Part shown: positions 1-8,563 of the stretch, in pieces | Position numbering within the stretch: the first letter of the stretch is position 1 | Layout: each line of letters starts with the position of its first letter | Source of the DNA: an uncultured Hungatella sp. | Lineage (GTDB): Bacteria; Bacillota; Clostridia; Lachnospirales; Lachnospiraceae | Reading direction: 5' to 3' | Length of the DNA: 49,208 nt | Assembly: GCA_947066955.1 (NCBI GenBank) | Contig: CAMTAF010000014.1 | Coordinates: 1-49,208 of the forward strand | Program-made: the position numbers and the translations under genes | The notes under the pieces: generated by a model | The model's input: the letters and a program-made list of their open reading frames with translations, nothing else | Told to the model about the DNA's origin: nothing | Database searches by the model: none

Positions 1-49
1 TTTTTACCCCAGTTCGAGTACTTCAAGTACTATGTTTTAGGTACACGAG

Positions 50-212
50 TTATCTACTTGTTTTGAATTTGAAGTTTCTGTCTATGGTTAGAGTATATCA
101 TGTTAGAAAATAACTTGGTCGCTTTTTGAGCGACAAATATCTAATATTTGATCCTCTATTGTTTTAATGACAATGAAGCCCCAGCGTAAACGGTATCACA
201 GAAATCCAATTT
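50..212 (-). repeat. Left copy of a ~160-bp promoter-bearing direct repeat
   Basis: This stretch is a near copy of 3621-3783, the region just upstream of the 708-residue tubulin-like gene. It carries the same extended -10 site on the minus strand (92-97), the same hairpin (GTCGCT 118-123, AGCGAC 129-134) and the same following bases. Similarity stops just before the ribosome binding site of the tubulin-like gene, so no tubulin reading frame follows here. At 17-31 there is a separate 15-base near-perfect palindrome. The copy may drive a gene left of the window or be the scar of a lost tubulin-like gene. No gene is visible in 1-233. Confidence 0.8.
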
Positions 213-233
213 CTTATGCAGCTGGTGCAGAGG

Positions 234-645
234 TCATTTCCCTCCGATTAAGACCTTTTTCCCCCTAAAGGCAAAGCCATATTTGTGTATTCTTTCTGAG
301 GGAATTCCTTTTTCCAGGAGAATGGCCTCATACTGTTTTTGTTCAATCTGCCTCAATGCTTCTTCCACTGTGTCCGAGAGTTCCTTTTCCCCATCTGGAT
401 CCTGGACTTTGAATTCCAAAAGAATTCCGTCATCCCTCTGCTGTTTTGGCTCCAACATCACATCATATCTACCAAATCCGCTTTCTCGGTTAGAACTCAG
501 CACATACCTGTCGGACAGTTCCACCATCAGCCCCAGCTTCCGGCCAGGCTGTTTTCGAAAATTTTTCAATGAATTGGGTTTTATCAATATAAAAACAATG
601 TTCCTTTCGGATAACTTCAAAAATATCGGTTCCGGTGAGAATAGA
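234..645 (-). pseudogene. Remnant of AAA-ATPase-like / PD-(D/E)XK nuclease family protein
   Basis: Two frames on the minus strand together match the ends of the large family of ~550-residue proteins with an N-terminal AAA-ATPase-like domain and a C-terminal PD-(D/E)XK-type domain. The upper part (about 642-560) reads DIFEVIRKEHCFYIDKTQFI, typical of the N-terminus. A different frame from about 555 to 234 reads GLMVELSDRY then SNRESGFGRYDVMLEP and LLEFKV, typical of the C-terminal nuclease domain. The whole ATPase core is missing and the two ends are out of frame, so this is an internally deleted, frameshifted relic. Family assignment rests on recognised motifs. Confidence 0.75.
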
Positions 646-744
646 CGCAGGGCTGCCTTTACACGGCCTATTTCTTTCTGGGATAAAGCTCTGTGCTCGG
701 TGACACAGCAGGTCTTTTTTCCATTGTAAAATTTTTTCGTACCC

Positions 745-806
745 CTTACATAAATTCCCCAAAGTGGATATACTATAAGGTAAGAAAGTAAGAATTTCCT
801 ACTTTC
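745..806 (+). promoter_or_regulatory. Promoter and probable operator of the AbrB-RelE pair
   Basis: CTTACA (745-750) and TATACT (769-774), 18 bp apart, form a plausible sigma-A promoter. Just downstream lies a perfect inverted repeat, GAAAGTA (784-790) and TACTTTC (800-806), with a 9-base centre. It sits between the -10 and the ribosome binding site GGAG (821-824), where an antitoxin that represses its own operon would be expected to bind. Binding is inferred, not shown. Confidence 0.6.
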
Positions 807-832
807 AAACTCGAAGCAAAGGAGATGATTGT

Positions 833-1093
833 ATGCTGGCTGAATTGCGTCAAAAAGCCCAGGTCACGATACCAAGGGAAATCATTGTCAAACTTGGTCT
901 GTCCGAAGGTGACAAACTGGATATCTTCGAGAAGGACGGTACGATCTGCATCATGCCGGTAGTTGTTTACCCAAAGAAATATTTAAGCGAACTCCGGGAA
1001 GAAATCGGGGATGTAAAAGCGAAAATCGCATCCGGGGAACAGCCTGTTTTTGACAGCGTGGACGCCCTGTTTGACAAATTGGAGGCGGAATGA
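833..1093 (+). CDS. AbrB/MazE/SpoVT-type antitoxin
   Basis: This 86-residue protein begins with a SpoVT-AbrB swapped-hairpin DNA-binding domain: the stretch QVTIPREIIVKLGLSEGDKL at about residues 10-29 is the family signature. The C-terminal half is acidic and helical and probably wraps the toxin. The ATG has a good GGAG site 8 bases upstream. It overlaps the downstream toxin start by 4 bases (ATGA), so the two are translationally coupled. It probably neutralises the toxin and represses the operon through the palindrome at 784-806. AbrB-type antitoxins are more often paired with MazF or PIN toxins, so the RelE-like partner is of some note. Confidence 0.88.
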   Translation: MLAELRQKAQVTIPREIIVKLGLSEGDKLDIFEKDGTICIMPVVVYPKKYLSELREEIGDVKAKIASGEQPVFDSVDALFDKLEAE

Positions 1094-1359
1094 TGGCGTA
1101 TGAGTTTACCTTTACGCCCCGTTTTCAAAAGCATTTTAAGGGCCTGACCGCACAGGAGAAGAAGCAGCTTAAAAACAAGCTGGAACTTCTGGCCGAAAAT
1201 CCTTCCCACCCGTCGCTGCGCACCAAACGCATCCAGGGAACCACAGACCTTTTTGAGTGCAGCGTCAACATGGACATCCGCATTATCTGGTATTACGAAG
1301 GCGACAAAATGATTATCCTGGTGGACGTAGGGCATCACGACATATTAAAACAGTTCTGA
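1090..1359 (+). CDS. RelE/YafQ-type mRNA interferase toxin
   Basis: This small basic protein of 88-89 residues has the fold pattern of the RelE/ParE superfamily. An N-terminal strand (YEFTFTPRFQKHF) is followed by a Lys-rich helical hairpin, then LRTKRIQGTTDLFECSV and DIRIIWYYEGDKMIILVDVGHHD. The last part resembles the YafQ/RelE C-terminal strands with a GxHD ending. Such toxins usually cut mRNA in the ribosome, with His and Arg residues taking part. The start is ATG at 1090 or 1093. It is the second gene of a two-gene operon and overlaps the antitoxin stop. It is the only plus-strand module in the island apart from flanking genes, and looks intact. Confidence 0.85.
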   Translation: MMAYEFTFTPRFQKHFKGLTAQEKKQLKNKLELLAENPSHPSLRTKRIQGTTDLFECSVNMDIRIIWYYEGDKMIILVDVGHHDILKQF

Positions 1360-1440
1360 ACAGCAGAGCGGTACGCCGTCATAGGTAAGCGATAAATAGC
1401 GCTACGGCAAGTTTGTCAAGACAGGCAACTTCTTTTTAGG

Positions 1441-1466
1441 GAAGCTAACATGTTCGGCTTCTTTCC
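1441..1466. terminator. Weak hairpin between converging genes
   Basis: GAAGC (1441-1445) and GCTTC (1457-1461) form a short stem followed by TTTCCC on the plus strand. It lies in the 122-base gap between the converging RelE-like toxin and the 708-residue tubulin-like gene, so it could serve as a weak terminator. The stem is only 5 bp. Nothing else is visible in the gap. Confidence 0.3.
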
Positions 1467-1481
1467 CGCCTGCGAGTCAAA

Positions 1482-3608
1482 TCAGCCCGGATAGAGTGCC
1501 TTCATAAATTCATTATAAAAATCCTGGATCTCCTTTCTCTTGGGATCTCTTGCCACTCTGGAGAGGGTCATTTTTAGGAAATCAGGGCTGTATCTGGCCT
1601 GAACTTGTTTTGAGATCTCATAGATCTCATCGTTCATGTTATTGATTGCGTCATTGGCCTTTTCTGTGATCAAGTTCATCATATCGCTGTCCAGTTTCTC
1701 ATAAGTCAGATAGGCCTGATACAGGGGCGCTTTGGTTCCGTATGGCATGGAAGCGTTCTGAAGCACCAGGGTTTGCTCCATGCCGGACTGGTCATAGGAA
1801 AAGGTGATCATGGCTCTCTGGAGCCGGATCACGCCGGTAAACACCGCGTTAAAGAAGGTTTCTCTTGCTCTTGCGGCGAAAGCTTCCCGGCTCTTCATAT
1901 CCTCCAGCACCGAGATTTCCTTTTCAAGGCTGCGGACCTTCTCAAGCTCTTCCCTGATGATCTTTTGAAGGGCCGGACAGCGGAGATAGTCGTCTGACAG
2001 GACAATCTCTTCCCGTCCATTTTCTGCATCCGTGACGTTTAAAAAGATCTCCTCCACATTATCATCTGCGTACATCTGCTCTCGCGCTTCCCGGGTCTGA
2101 TCCAGGAGATCATATAATTTCACCATATCCCACTTCCCATCTGTCAGAAAATTATGTACTTCCTCAGACAATGACGGCAGATCAGAGGTTTTGGACCGTT
2201 TAATATGCCAGACCTGGTTTTCCCAGTCGCAGAAGACAATACCTGATTGCTTTGCCTCCTCAAGCTCCTTTGTCAATTTCGTGTTGCGCTCCATGATACG
2301 GGGGATTCGGTGTCCGGCTATCTGGAGACTGGCCGGTAGGGGGGAGGGAAGGTATTCTCTCCAGTCTGCGTCTCCACGCTCATACAGATGGATACCCGCA
2401 CGGGAAAAATCCTTCTCATATGTCTTCTCAAGATCCATCAGACCCTGCCAGGCATAAAGGGGGAGGCCCTGATACATCTTGATTACCGTGATTCGGTTAT
2501 TTCCAGCTTTGGAGATCACTTCATCGGCAGGCGGATCCCAAAGCATTGACTCAGGATTCTGTTCCGTCATGAAGTTGTATTTGTAAACAGCTCCATGTCT
2601 CCTTTTTCTCTGTGCGGGCATCTGTACGGGGGCGGGACTGTCTGTGGAACTGCTGCTTTTGGTCAGAAGTGATATTACATAGTCAGCAGCGACACTCAGG
2701 GCATAGTTATAACCGTCATAACCGTTGGCTGCATAAGTTCCATCATGGCCAGTACAGGAGATCAGGTTGCAGCAGTCCACCGGCGCACGGTTGGTGTCAA
2801 TCTCAAAGGAACCGTAATTCTGGACAAAACGGTCATGGTTTTCCTTTAGATTCATGAGGTAATCCAGCTCTTTCAGAGCTGCATAGCCCTCCTTTTTTAC
2901 ATGCTCTGAGCACAGCGGACTTGCTCCTACAGTTGGTATGGAAAGAGTTACATCCGGTAAAAAGAAATGGCCGGTTATCCGGGCATCTGCCTTGTCCATT
3001 TCTGTAAGCACATGGCGGATAATATAGCACACATCAAGAAAACTTCCTCCCCCTGTCATGCCGCAGATCCCGGAAAAAATATGGATATTGAGAGCCTTCT
3101 TTGCTTCCAGGGAGGTCTCCTGAATGAGGGCTTTCAGCTTTGAGCGGAACTTCTCTGCCTTGTTAATCAGACAGAATCGCCCTAGGTGGCGGACGCCACC
3201 CATGCCTGGATAATAATAGTCGCCGCATATGGTAATCTGTTCATAATTGAGCCAGGATAGTTCTTTGCGTTCCTGAATAGTATTTGGCGACCGCAGGATT
3301 GCTGAAATATCGCCAGTGGAAATATCAAAGTATTCGGTATTTCTGTCAATACCCAAAATGCCATAACCTAGACCAGAAGCATCACAGTCTACAACCAGGA
3401 ATTTGATATTTCCATAAGCCAGAACAGGGGAATCCGGGTCATCCGGTCTTAGATTTCTGTAAACTTCTCTTTTCAATTGCTTGATGGCATCCTTGCCGGT
3501 GCCGCCCAGCCCGATACAGATGGAGAGGCCGTCCTGCCGCTGGGCTTTCCAGCATTCATCCTGGATCCCGCCGTCTGTGCTGAGCAGCAGTCTGTCGTAT
3601 GTTGCCAT
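1482..3608 (-). CDS. Tubulin-like (FtsZ-like) protein, short form without the helical middle
   Basis: This 708-residue protein is the most compact of five paralogues. The N-terminal GTPase-like part (about 1-340) has GLGGTG at 33-38 and the tubulin T4-like signature SGICGMTGGG at 179-188, followed by FLDVCY. At about residue 346 the sequence jumps from KYNF straight to the conserved C-terminal module (ITVIKMYQGLPLYAWQG and DWREYLPSPLPASL at about 373-427). About 400 residues found in the 959-residue neighbour are missing. Unlike that neighbour it has an extra tail (about 575-708) with QNASMPYGTKAPLYQAYLTY. The frame is open, so this looks like a real variant. The ribosome site is AGGAGG before ATG. 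It has its own extended -10 promoter. GTP binding is inferred from the motifs. Confidence 0.85.
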   Translation of the reverse strand: MATYDRLLLSTDGGIQDECWKAQRQDGLSICIGLGGTGKDAIKQLKREVYRNLRPDDPDSPVLAYGNIKFLVVDCDASGLGYGILGIDRNTEYFDISTGDISAILRSPNTIQERKELSWLNYEQITICGDYYYPGMGGVRHLGRFCLINKAEKFRSKLKALIQETSLEAKKALNIHIFSGICGMTGGGSFLDVCYIIRHVLTEMDKADARITGHFFLPDVTLSIPTVGASPLCSEHVKKEGYAALKELDYLMNLKENHDRFVQNYGSFEIDTNRAPVDCCNLISCTGHDGTYAANGYDGYNYALSVAADYVISLLTKSSSSTDSPAPVQMPAQRKRRHGAVYKYNFMTEQNPESMLWDPPADEVISKAGNNRITVIKMYQGLPLYAWQGLMDLEKTYEKDFSRAGIHLYERGDADWREYLPSPLPASLQIAGHRIPRIMERNTKLTKELEEAKQSGIVFCDWENQVWHIKRSKTSDLPSLSEEVHNFLTDGKWDMVKLYDLLDQTREAREQMYADDNVEEIFLNVTDAENGREEIVLSDDYLRCPALQKIIREELEKVRSLEKEISVLEDMKSREAFAARARETFFNAVFTGVIRLQRAMITFSYDQSGMEQTLVLQNASMPYGTKAPLYQAYLTYEKLDSDMMNLITEKANDAINNMNDEIYEISKQVQARYSPDFLKMTLSRVARDPKRKEIQDFYNEFMKALYPG

Positions 3609-3620
3609 TTCTATATCCTC

Positions 3621-3783
3621 CTACTTGTTTTGAATTTGAAGTCTCTGTCTATGGCTAGAGTATATCATGTTAGGAAATAATTTGGTCGCTTTTTGAGCGA
3701 CAAATATCTAACATTTGATCCTCTATTGTTTTAATGACAATGAAACCCCAGCGTAAACGGTTATCACAGAAACCCGATTTTTA
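3621..3783 (-). repeat. Right copy of the ~160-bp promoter-bearing direct repeat
   Basis: This copy lies directly upstream of the 708-residue tubulin-like gene and matches 50-212 with only a few substitutions. Together the two copies bracket the segment holding the nuclease remnant, the AbrB-RelE pair and this tubulin-like gene. Direct repeats of this length can drive deletion or duplication of what lies between them. The remaining bases up to 3900 hold no gene. Confidence 0.8.
3659..3701 (-). promoter_or_regulatory. Extended -10 promoter with palindromic operator, 708-residue tubulin-like gene
   Basis: On the minus strand TGATATACT (3659-3667) is an extended -10 element with no good -35. 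In the place of the -35 box lies a perfect palindrome, GTCGCT (3685-3690) and AGCGAC (3696-3701), with a 5-base centre. A palindrome over the -35 of an extended -10 promoter suggests control by a DNA-binding protein. The same palindrome followed by AAAT occurs in the left repeat copy and at 26694-26710. Confidence 0.6.
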
Positions 3784-3900
3784 CCCTTGTCCGTTCTCGG
3801 AAACAGGTCAAAGACCTTGCTCCTATAATATGCAAACTCACAGATTTGCCGACCGCTTTAAAACTTCACTCTGACGGAACAAGTCGAAAATTCCATCGTC

Positions 3901-4611
3901 TCAACCTGTCACTTGCCGGAAGCCTGCCCATGTGGTAAGTCCCATATGTAGTTTCCCCGCATCTGCACGTTCATAAATCAGCTCTGCTGCCGTATGTCCA
4001 TGTACCGCATAATGCATCTTATTTTGCACCTTTGCAAAAAACAGCTTTGTCGTTTTCGCTGTGCGGTCATAGTCAAGTGCCGTTGCATAAATGTCCGTTA
4101 TCTTCTGATAAAACCTACGTTCCGACAAACGGATTTCACGAATCTGCTCAAGCAAGCGGTCAAAATATTCTGTTGTAAGCACAGAGCCGCCATTTTTCAG
4201 ACGCTCATCATCCATGACCCAGCCTTTGATGGTATAGTCCTTTGCAATCTGATTGACCCATTTACGGAACTGAACTGCACGTTCAGAATTGACCTTAAAA
4301 ACAACTGCAATAATCATTTCCAATGAATAATGATTTGTGCTATAGCTTTTTCCGTCAGCAGCAGTTATTCGAAATTTTCGAATAACTGAATTCTCCTGTA
4401 ACTCGCTATCCTCAAATATTTTTTTTATATGATAGTTTATTGTGTTTGTACCCACATCATACAATGTGGCCATCATTTTCTGTGTCAGCCACATATTCTC
4501 ATCCTCATAGCGCATTTCGATGCTGTCCTGCTGGTCGCCGATAGAAGCAACATAGGTCAGATATTCCGCTGCGCTGGAGCGAATCGTTATTTCATTTTTT
4601 TTCTGTTTCAA
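3901..4611 (-). pseudogene. rhuM: RhuM-family protein, C-terminally truncated
   Basis: The N-terminal and central parts match the virulence RhuM family: MWLTQKMMATLYDVGTNTINYHIKKIF, then RKFRITAADGKSY, HYSLEMIIAVVFKVNS and RFYQKITDIYATALDY. The reading ends soon after HMGLTTWAG. Complete members are about 330 residues and continue for roughly 90 more after this motif, so the 3' end is lost. A GTG at 4635 could start it, but TTG at 4611 has a far better ribosome site (AAGGAGG, 8 bases away). RhuM is a widespread protein of unclear role often found in islands near restriction genes. It sits between two tubulin-like genes and probably marks a recombination joint. Confidence 0.75.
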
Positions 4612-4740
4612 ATTGGATTCCTCCTTATTCAGCACCCAGTGTCATGAACACCGCCTCCTCGGCACCATTATAGAATGTCAAACATCTGGTTTTTCTCCAA
4701 ACTCAAATCTTGCCTTACCTGCAGCAATAGCCGCAGTATC
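4612..4740 (-). other. Gene-fragment-like stretch between tubulin-like gene and rhuM
   Basis: Just after the stop of the 959-residue tubulin-like gene an open frame without a start reads IDDTAAIAAGKARFEFGEKP and stops near 4678. In another frame LTFYNGAEEAVFMTLGAE then runs to a stop just before the rhuM ribosome site. Both read like real protein ends but I do not recognise the family. They may be the frameshifted 3' end of a third gene left by the recombination that cut the neighbours. Confidence 0.4.
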
Positions 4741-7618
4741 ATCTATGTTCCAGATCCGCAATATCCTTGTCAAGGCCATGGAGTTTCTCTAGTTCTTCCC
4801 TGACGATTTTTTGAAGTGCCGGACTGCGGAGATAGTCGTCTGACAGCACGCTCTCTTCCTGTCCATTTTCCGCATCCTGGGCGGTTAAGGTGATCTCCTC
4901 CACATTGCCGTCCGCGTACATCTGCTCTCGCACTTCCCGAATATGGTCCAGGAGATCGCATAATTTCTTCATATCCCATTTCCCGTCTGTCAGAAAATGA
5001 TGTACTTCCTCGGACAATGACCGCAAATCAGCGGTTTTGGACTGTTTAATATGCCAGACCCGGTTTTCCCAGTCACAGAGGACAATACCTGCCCTCTTCG
5101 CCTCCTCAAGCTCTTTTGCTAATTTTGCGTTGCGCTCCGCGATACGGGGAATCTGGTGTCCGTGTATATGGAAACTGGCCGGCAAGGGGGAAGGAAGATA
5201 TTCTCTCCAGTCTACATCGCCATTCTCATATAGATGGATACCCGCTCGGATATCGCACTCGTACCTTATCTCAAGTTCGGACAAGCCCTGCCAGGCATAG
5301 AGGGGCAGGCCCCGATACATCTTGATTACCGTGATTCTGTTATTTCCGCGTTTGGAAATCACTTCATAGGGTTCTTTCGACGCCTGAGCAGCGGAAATAC
5401 CGGGATCAAGACATGGGGCGGGAACTATCAGCTGACAGCTTTTGTCGGCACTTTTAAGGGGAAAGGCTGAAGGATCCCCAAGCATGGGTTCTGTGGCCTG
5501 TTCTATCAGTTCCTTGATGACATCGGATGGAGTTTTTGACGCGAATTTAATCCAGTGTTCCATATCCTTGCGGATAATGGGAGCGAAATTTTGGATCATA
5601 TACTGAGAGATCATCCAGGTGATCTTATTTTCATCTTGTTGAATCCAGCTTTGCCAGTTATTCATCAGGTTCTGTACTAGATTTTGTGCTTCACGGGCGG
5701 GATTAAGTCCGTTGATTATGCCATCCAAATAGCTTTGAACATCGCTCAGGCCGGGAACCTGCCGGGATAAGGCTTTAGAGGGATTGGATGCCTTATGGGA
5801 TAAGATCCGGTCATTTTCGAGAAATGTGTTGTTCAGTGTCTCAAGGACAGTGGTCAGTGGGCAGAAAAACTCGTTATATAGTCTTGTGACCTGGTTTTCC
5901 AGTTCTGTAAGGAGAGACTTCATGGCATTATGTCTGTCTAGGATGGCGAGATGGACATACCAGTGGTTTATAGTGTCCAGATAATCCGCTATACGTCTTC
6001 TCCTGGTTATAAAGTTGGCTTTTGACAGACCCTGTTCAGCAATGGTTAGCTCTTGCTTATGCGAAGACTCCCGACAAAGTTCCGCGCGGAGGTGTTCTTC
6101 ATTACGCTGAATATAGCCATGAATCACATGCATGAGATTTTTGTTGTTTGGTCCGCCCAGCAGTTTTGCGGCAAAGATGGGGCCTCTGGAGGGATCCAGG
6201 GCAATGGTGTACAGGGTGGAAAAGATCCTGGCGATCACCGAGGAGGCTTGGACCGGACTATTGTAATTTTTTAGACTCTCCGCCATGGTTTTGCGGTTTT
6301 CCTCCAAGATCCCCAGAGTACCGGCTGCCCAACTGTCGGCACAGTTTATGACCCTCTTATCTCCGGGAATTATGTCATTTGCCCTCTTGATCAGTTCCGG
6401 ATAAGGGACGGTATAAGTGATCCCTTCTGTCAGCTGTTTCAGAAGCTGTTCAAAAGTCATATTGGAGGCGGATATGAAATCTTTTAGATCTTTCTCCGAG
6501 GGAGTAGGATCAAACAGATGATGAAACTGTAAAAACGATTTGGTGCCTAAGTAAGTAGTTATATCAGTTAGAGGGATTTCAGCATGGGTGACGCCTATAA
6601 AGTTGTATTTGTAAACAGCCCCATGTCTCCTTTTTTTCTGTACAGGCATTTGTACAGGAGTGGGATTGTCTGTGGAACTGTCGTTTTTGGTCAGAAGTGA
6701 GATTACATAGTCAACAGCAATACTCAGAGCGTAGTTATAACCGTTATCCGTGTAAGTTCCATCATAGTTAGTACAGGAGATCAGATTGCAGCAGTCCACT
6801 GGCATGCGGTTGGTATTGATCTCAAAGGAACCATAATTCTGAACAAAACGGTCATGGTTCTCCTTCAGATTCATGAGGTAATCCAACTCTTTCAAGGACG
6901 CATAGCCGTTCCGTTTCAAATACGCTGAGCACAGACGGTCTAATCCTACAGATGGGACAGAGAGATTCACATCCGGCAAAAAGAAATGGCCGGTTATCAG
7001 GGCATCTGCCCGGCCCATCTCTGTAAGCACATGGCGGACGATATAGCACAAATCAAGAAAACCTCCTCCCCCTGTCATGCCGCAAACTCCGGAAAAAATA
7101 TGAATATTGAGATTCTCCCTTTCTTCAGGAGATGTCTCTTGAATAAGGGATTTCAGCTTCGAACGAAGCCTCTCTGCTATGTCAATCAGACGGAAACGCC
7201 CAAACTGACGAACTCCAACTGCCCGGCCATCGCTAGAAAATGGAAGCCTACTGTAATTTAACCAGGATAATTCTTTTCGGGCTTGGATAATATTTGACGC
7301 TCGAAAAACTGTTAGGATGTCTCTATTAGAAATATCAAAGTATTCGGTGTCCCTGTCAAGACCTAAAATGCCATAACCCAGATTAGAATCATCGCAGTCT
7401 ACAACCAGGAATTTGATATTTCCATAAGTTGGAACAGGGGAATCCGGGTCATCCGGTCTTAGATTTCTGTAGACTTCCCTTTTCAATTGCTTGATGGCAT
7501 CCGTGCCGGTGCCGCCCAGCCCGATACAGATGGAGAGGCCGTCCTGCCGCTGGGCTTTCCAGCATTCATCCTGAATCCCGCCGTCTGTGCTGAGCAGCAG
7601 TCTGTCGTATGTTGCCAT
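4739..7618 (-). CDS. Tubulin-like (FtsZ-like) protein, long form without tail
   Basis: The start at 7618 (MATYDRLLL) is preceded by AAGGAGG and gives 959 residues; an upstream in-frame ATG lacks support. Residues 1-345 form the GTPase-like part with GLGGTG near 33 and SGVCGMTGGGGFLDLCY. Residues about 345-770 are a helix-rich middle, and the rest is the conserved module with LPLYAWQG and DWREYLPSPLPASF. It ends at DIADLEHR, in line with the ends of the 937- and 952-residue paralogues, so the tail of the 708-residue protein is absent. The first ~180 bases are about 97% identical to the 708-residue gene, pointing to recent duplication or conversion. It follows abiEii by 48 bases and may be cotranscribed with abiE. 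Confidence 0.85.
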   Translation of the reverse strand: MATYDRLLLSTDGGIQDECWKAQRQDGLSICIGLGGTGTDAIKQLKREVYRNLRPDDPDSPVPTYGNIKFLVVDCDDSNLGYGILGLDRDTEYFDISNRDILTVFRASNIIQARKELSWLNYSRLPFSSDGRAVGVRQFGRFRLIDIAERLRSKLKSLIQETSPEERENLNIHIFSGVCGMTGGGGFLDLCYIVRHVLTEMGRADALITGHFFLPDVNLSVPSVGLDRLCSAYLKRNGYASLKELDYLMNLKENHDRFVQNYGSFEINTNRMPVDCCNLISCTNYDGTYTDNGYNYALSIAVDYVISLLTKNDSSTDNPTPVQMPVQKKRRHGAVYKYNFIGVTHAEIPLTDITTYLGTKSFLQFHHLFDPTPSEKDLKDFISASNMTFEQLLKQLTEGITYTVPYPELIKRANDIIPGDKRVINCADSWAAGTLGILEENRKTMAESLKNYNSPVQASSVIARIFSTLYTIALDPSRGPIFAAKLLGGPNNKNLMHVIHGYIQRNEEHLRAELCRESSHKQELTIAEQGLSKANFITRRRRIADYLDTINHWYVHLAILDRHNAMKSLLTELENQVTRLYNEFFCPLTTVLETLNNTFLENDRILSHKASNPSKALSRQVPGLSDVQSYLDGIINGLNPAREAQNLVQNLMNNWQSWIQQDENKITWMISQYMIQNFAPIIRKDMEHWIKFASKTPSDVIKELIEQATEPMLGDPSAFPLKSADKSCQLIVPAPCLDPGISAAQASKEPYEVISKRGNNRITVIKMYRGLPLYAWQGLSELEIRYECDIRAGIHLYENGDVDWREYLPSPLPASFHIHGHQIPRIAERNAKLAKELEEAKRAGIVLCDWENRVWHIKQSKTADLRSLSEEVHHFLTDGKWDMKKLCDLLDHIREVREQMYADGNVEEITLTAQDAENGQEESVLSDDYLRSPALQKIVREELEKLHGLDKDIADLEHR

Positions 7619-7666
7619 TTTTATATCCTCCTTATTCTGAATTTCACGGTTCAAAATCTTTCGCCC

Positions 7667-8563
7667 TTATATCCACCCGCCATTAGCAGCATACCACTTT
7701 TCAGTAAATACTTTGCCTTTTACCGCCGCTGTATATGGTTTTGTCAGGAAGGCATTTATTGTTTTGAGCACGGTACTGTAATCATCGGTTTTTGTATTGA
7801 TTTTACGGACAAAAGCTTTCCATTTTTTCTGCATAGCGGTGTCATCGTCAAACCTCATAACCTGCTTAAATTGCTCTGTTGTGAAATTGTGTTCACGGTT
7901 CGCAAAAGTTTTTCTAAGCGCTTCTGACAGCACATTACCGTCAAAATCAAACTTATTGACGAGATAATAAATATCGTAGTAGTCTTTCATGCGGCTAGAA
8001 AATTCCATCAGACTTAGGATTGCGTCGATTTTTTCAGCAACAGTTGTTTCGATGGAATAGGTATTAACTGTCGGCGCGGCAAAGTTATCAAGCTGAGTGG
8101 GAATTTTTCGTTTTTCCTGCCTGGGCACAATGACGTCTCCAACGCCAAAATCAATGCCAAATGGCGTGCGAGTGTTTTTAATATGAGCAATGACCGATGC
8201 TCCGATGCCTGTATACTTCTTTGCAACGGCTATAGGTGAAACATCTTTTATCTCAAAGGTTATAAAATCATTACCCGTAGATACTGCTATAATTTCCTCA
8301 AGGATGATATTTAACTGCTCCGGTGTATTGGGTATGTGCCGGAGCAAAAAATCTATATCAACGGTTACCCGGCTGTCAAAGTTCGTAAGAGAATAGAGGA
8401 ATAAGCCGCCTTTCAGCACAAGGTTCTCAGCGTACCTAGACTTTTCCAAACGGCGCAGAAACTCCTCTTGACAGAAGAGCTGCAGGCAAACCTGATAGCT
8501 TCGTCCACTTTCTTTTGCCTTATTTTTGAGCCGCGCAAGCACGGATGCCGCCATATCAGCCAT
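7667..8563 (-). CDS. abiEii: AbiEii-type toxin (nucleotidyltransferase)
   Basis: This 298-residue protein belongs to the AbiEii/AbiGii nucleotidyltransferase toxin family (DUF1814-like). Visible motifs are LVLKGGLFLYSL then VTVDIDFLL (the GG...DxD core near residues 48-72), ETTVAEKIDAIL, and SRMKDYYDIYYL with the family Lys/Asp pair. Such toxins modify tRNA ends or otherwise block growth, and the pair can give phage resistance by abortive infection. It overlaps abiEi by 8 bases, the usual abiE arrangement, and looks full length and intact. The toxic reaction here is inferred from the family. Confidence 0.9.
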   Translation of the reverse strand: MADMAASVLARLKNKAKESGRSYQVCLQLFCQEEFLRRLEKSRYAENLVLKGGLFLYSLTNFDSRVTVDIDFLLRHIPNTPEQLNIILEEIIAVSTGNDFITFEIKDVSPIAVAKKYTGIGASVIAHIKNTRTPFGIDFGVGDVIVPRQEKRKIPTQLDNFAAPTVNTYSIETTVAEKIDAILSLMEFSSRMKDYYDIYYLVNKFDFDGNVLSEALRKTFANREHNFTTEQFKQVMRFDDDTAMQKKWKAFVRKINTKTDDYSTVLKTINAFLTKPYTAAVKGKVFTEKWYAANGGWI

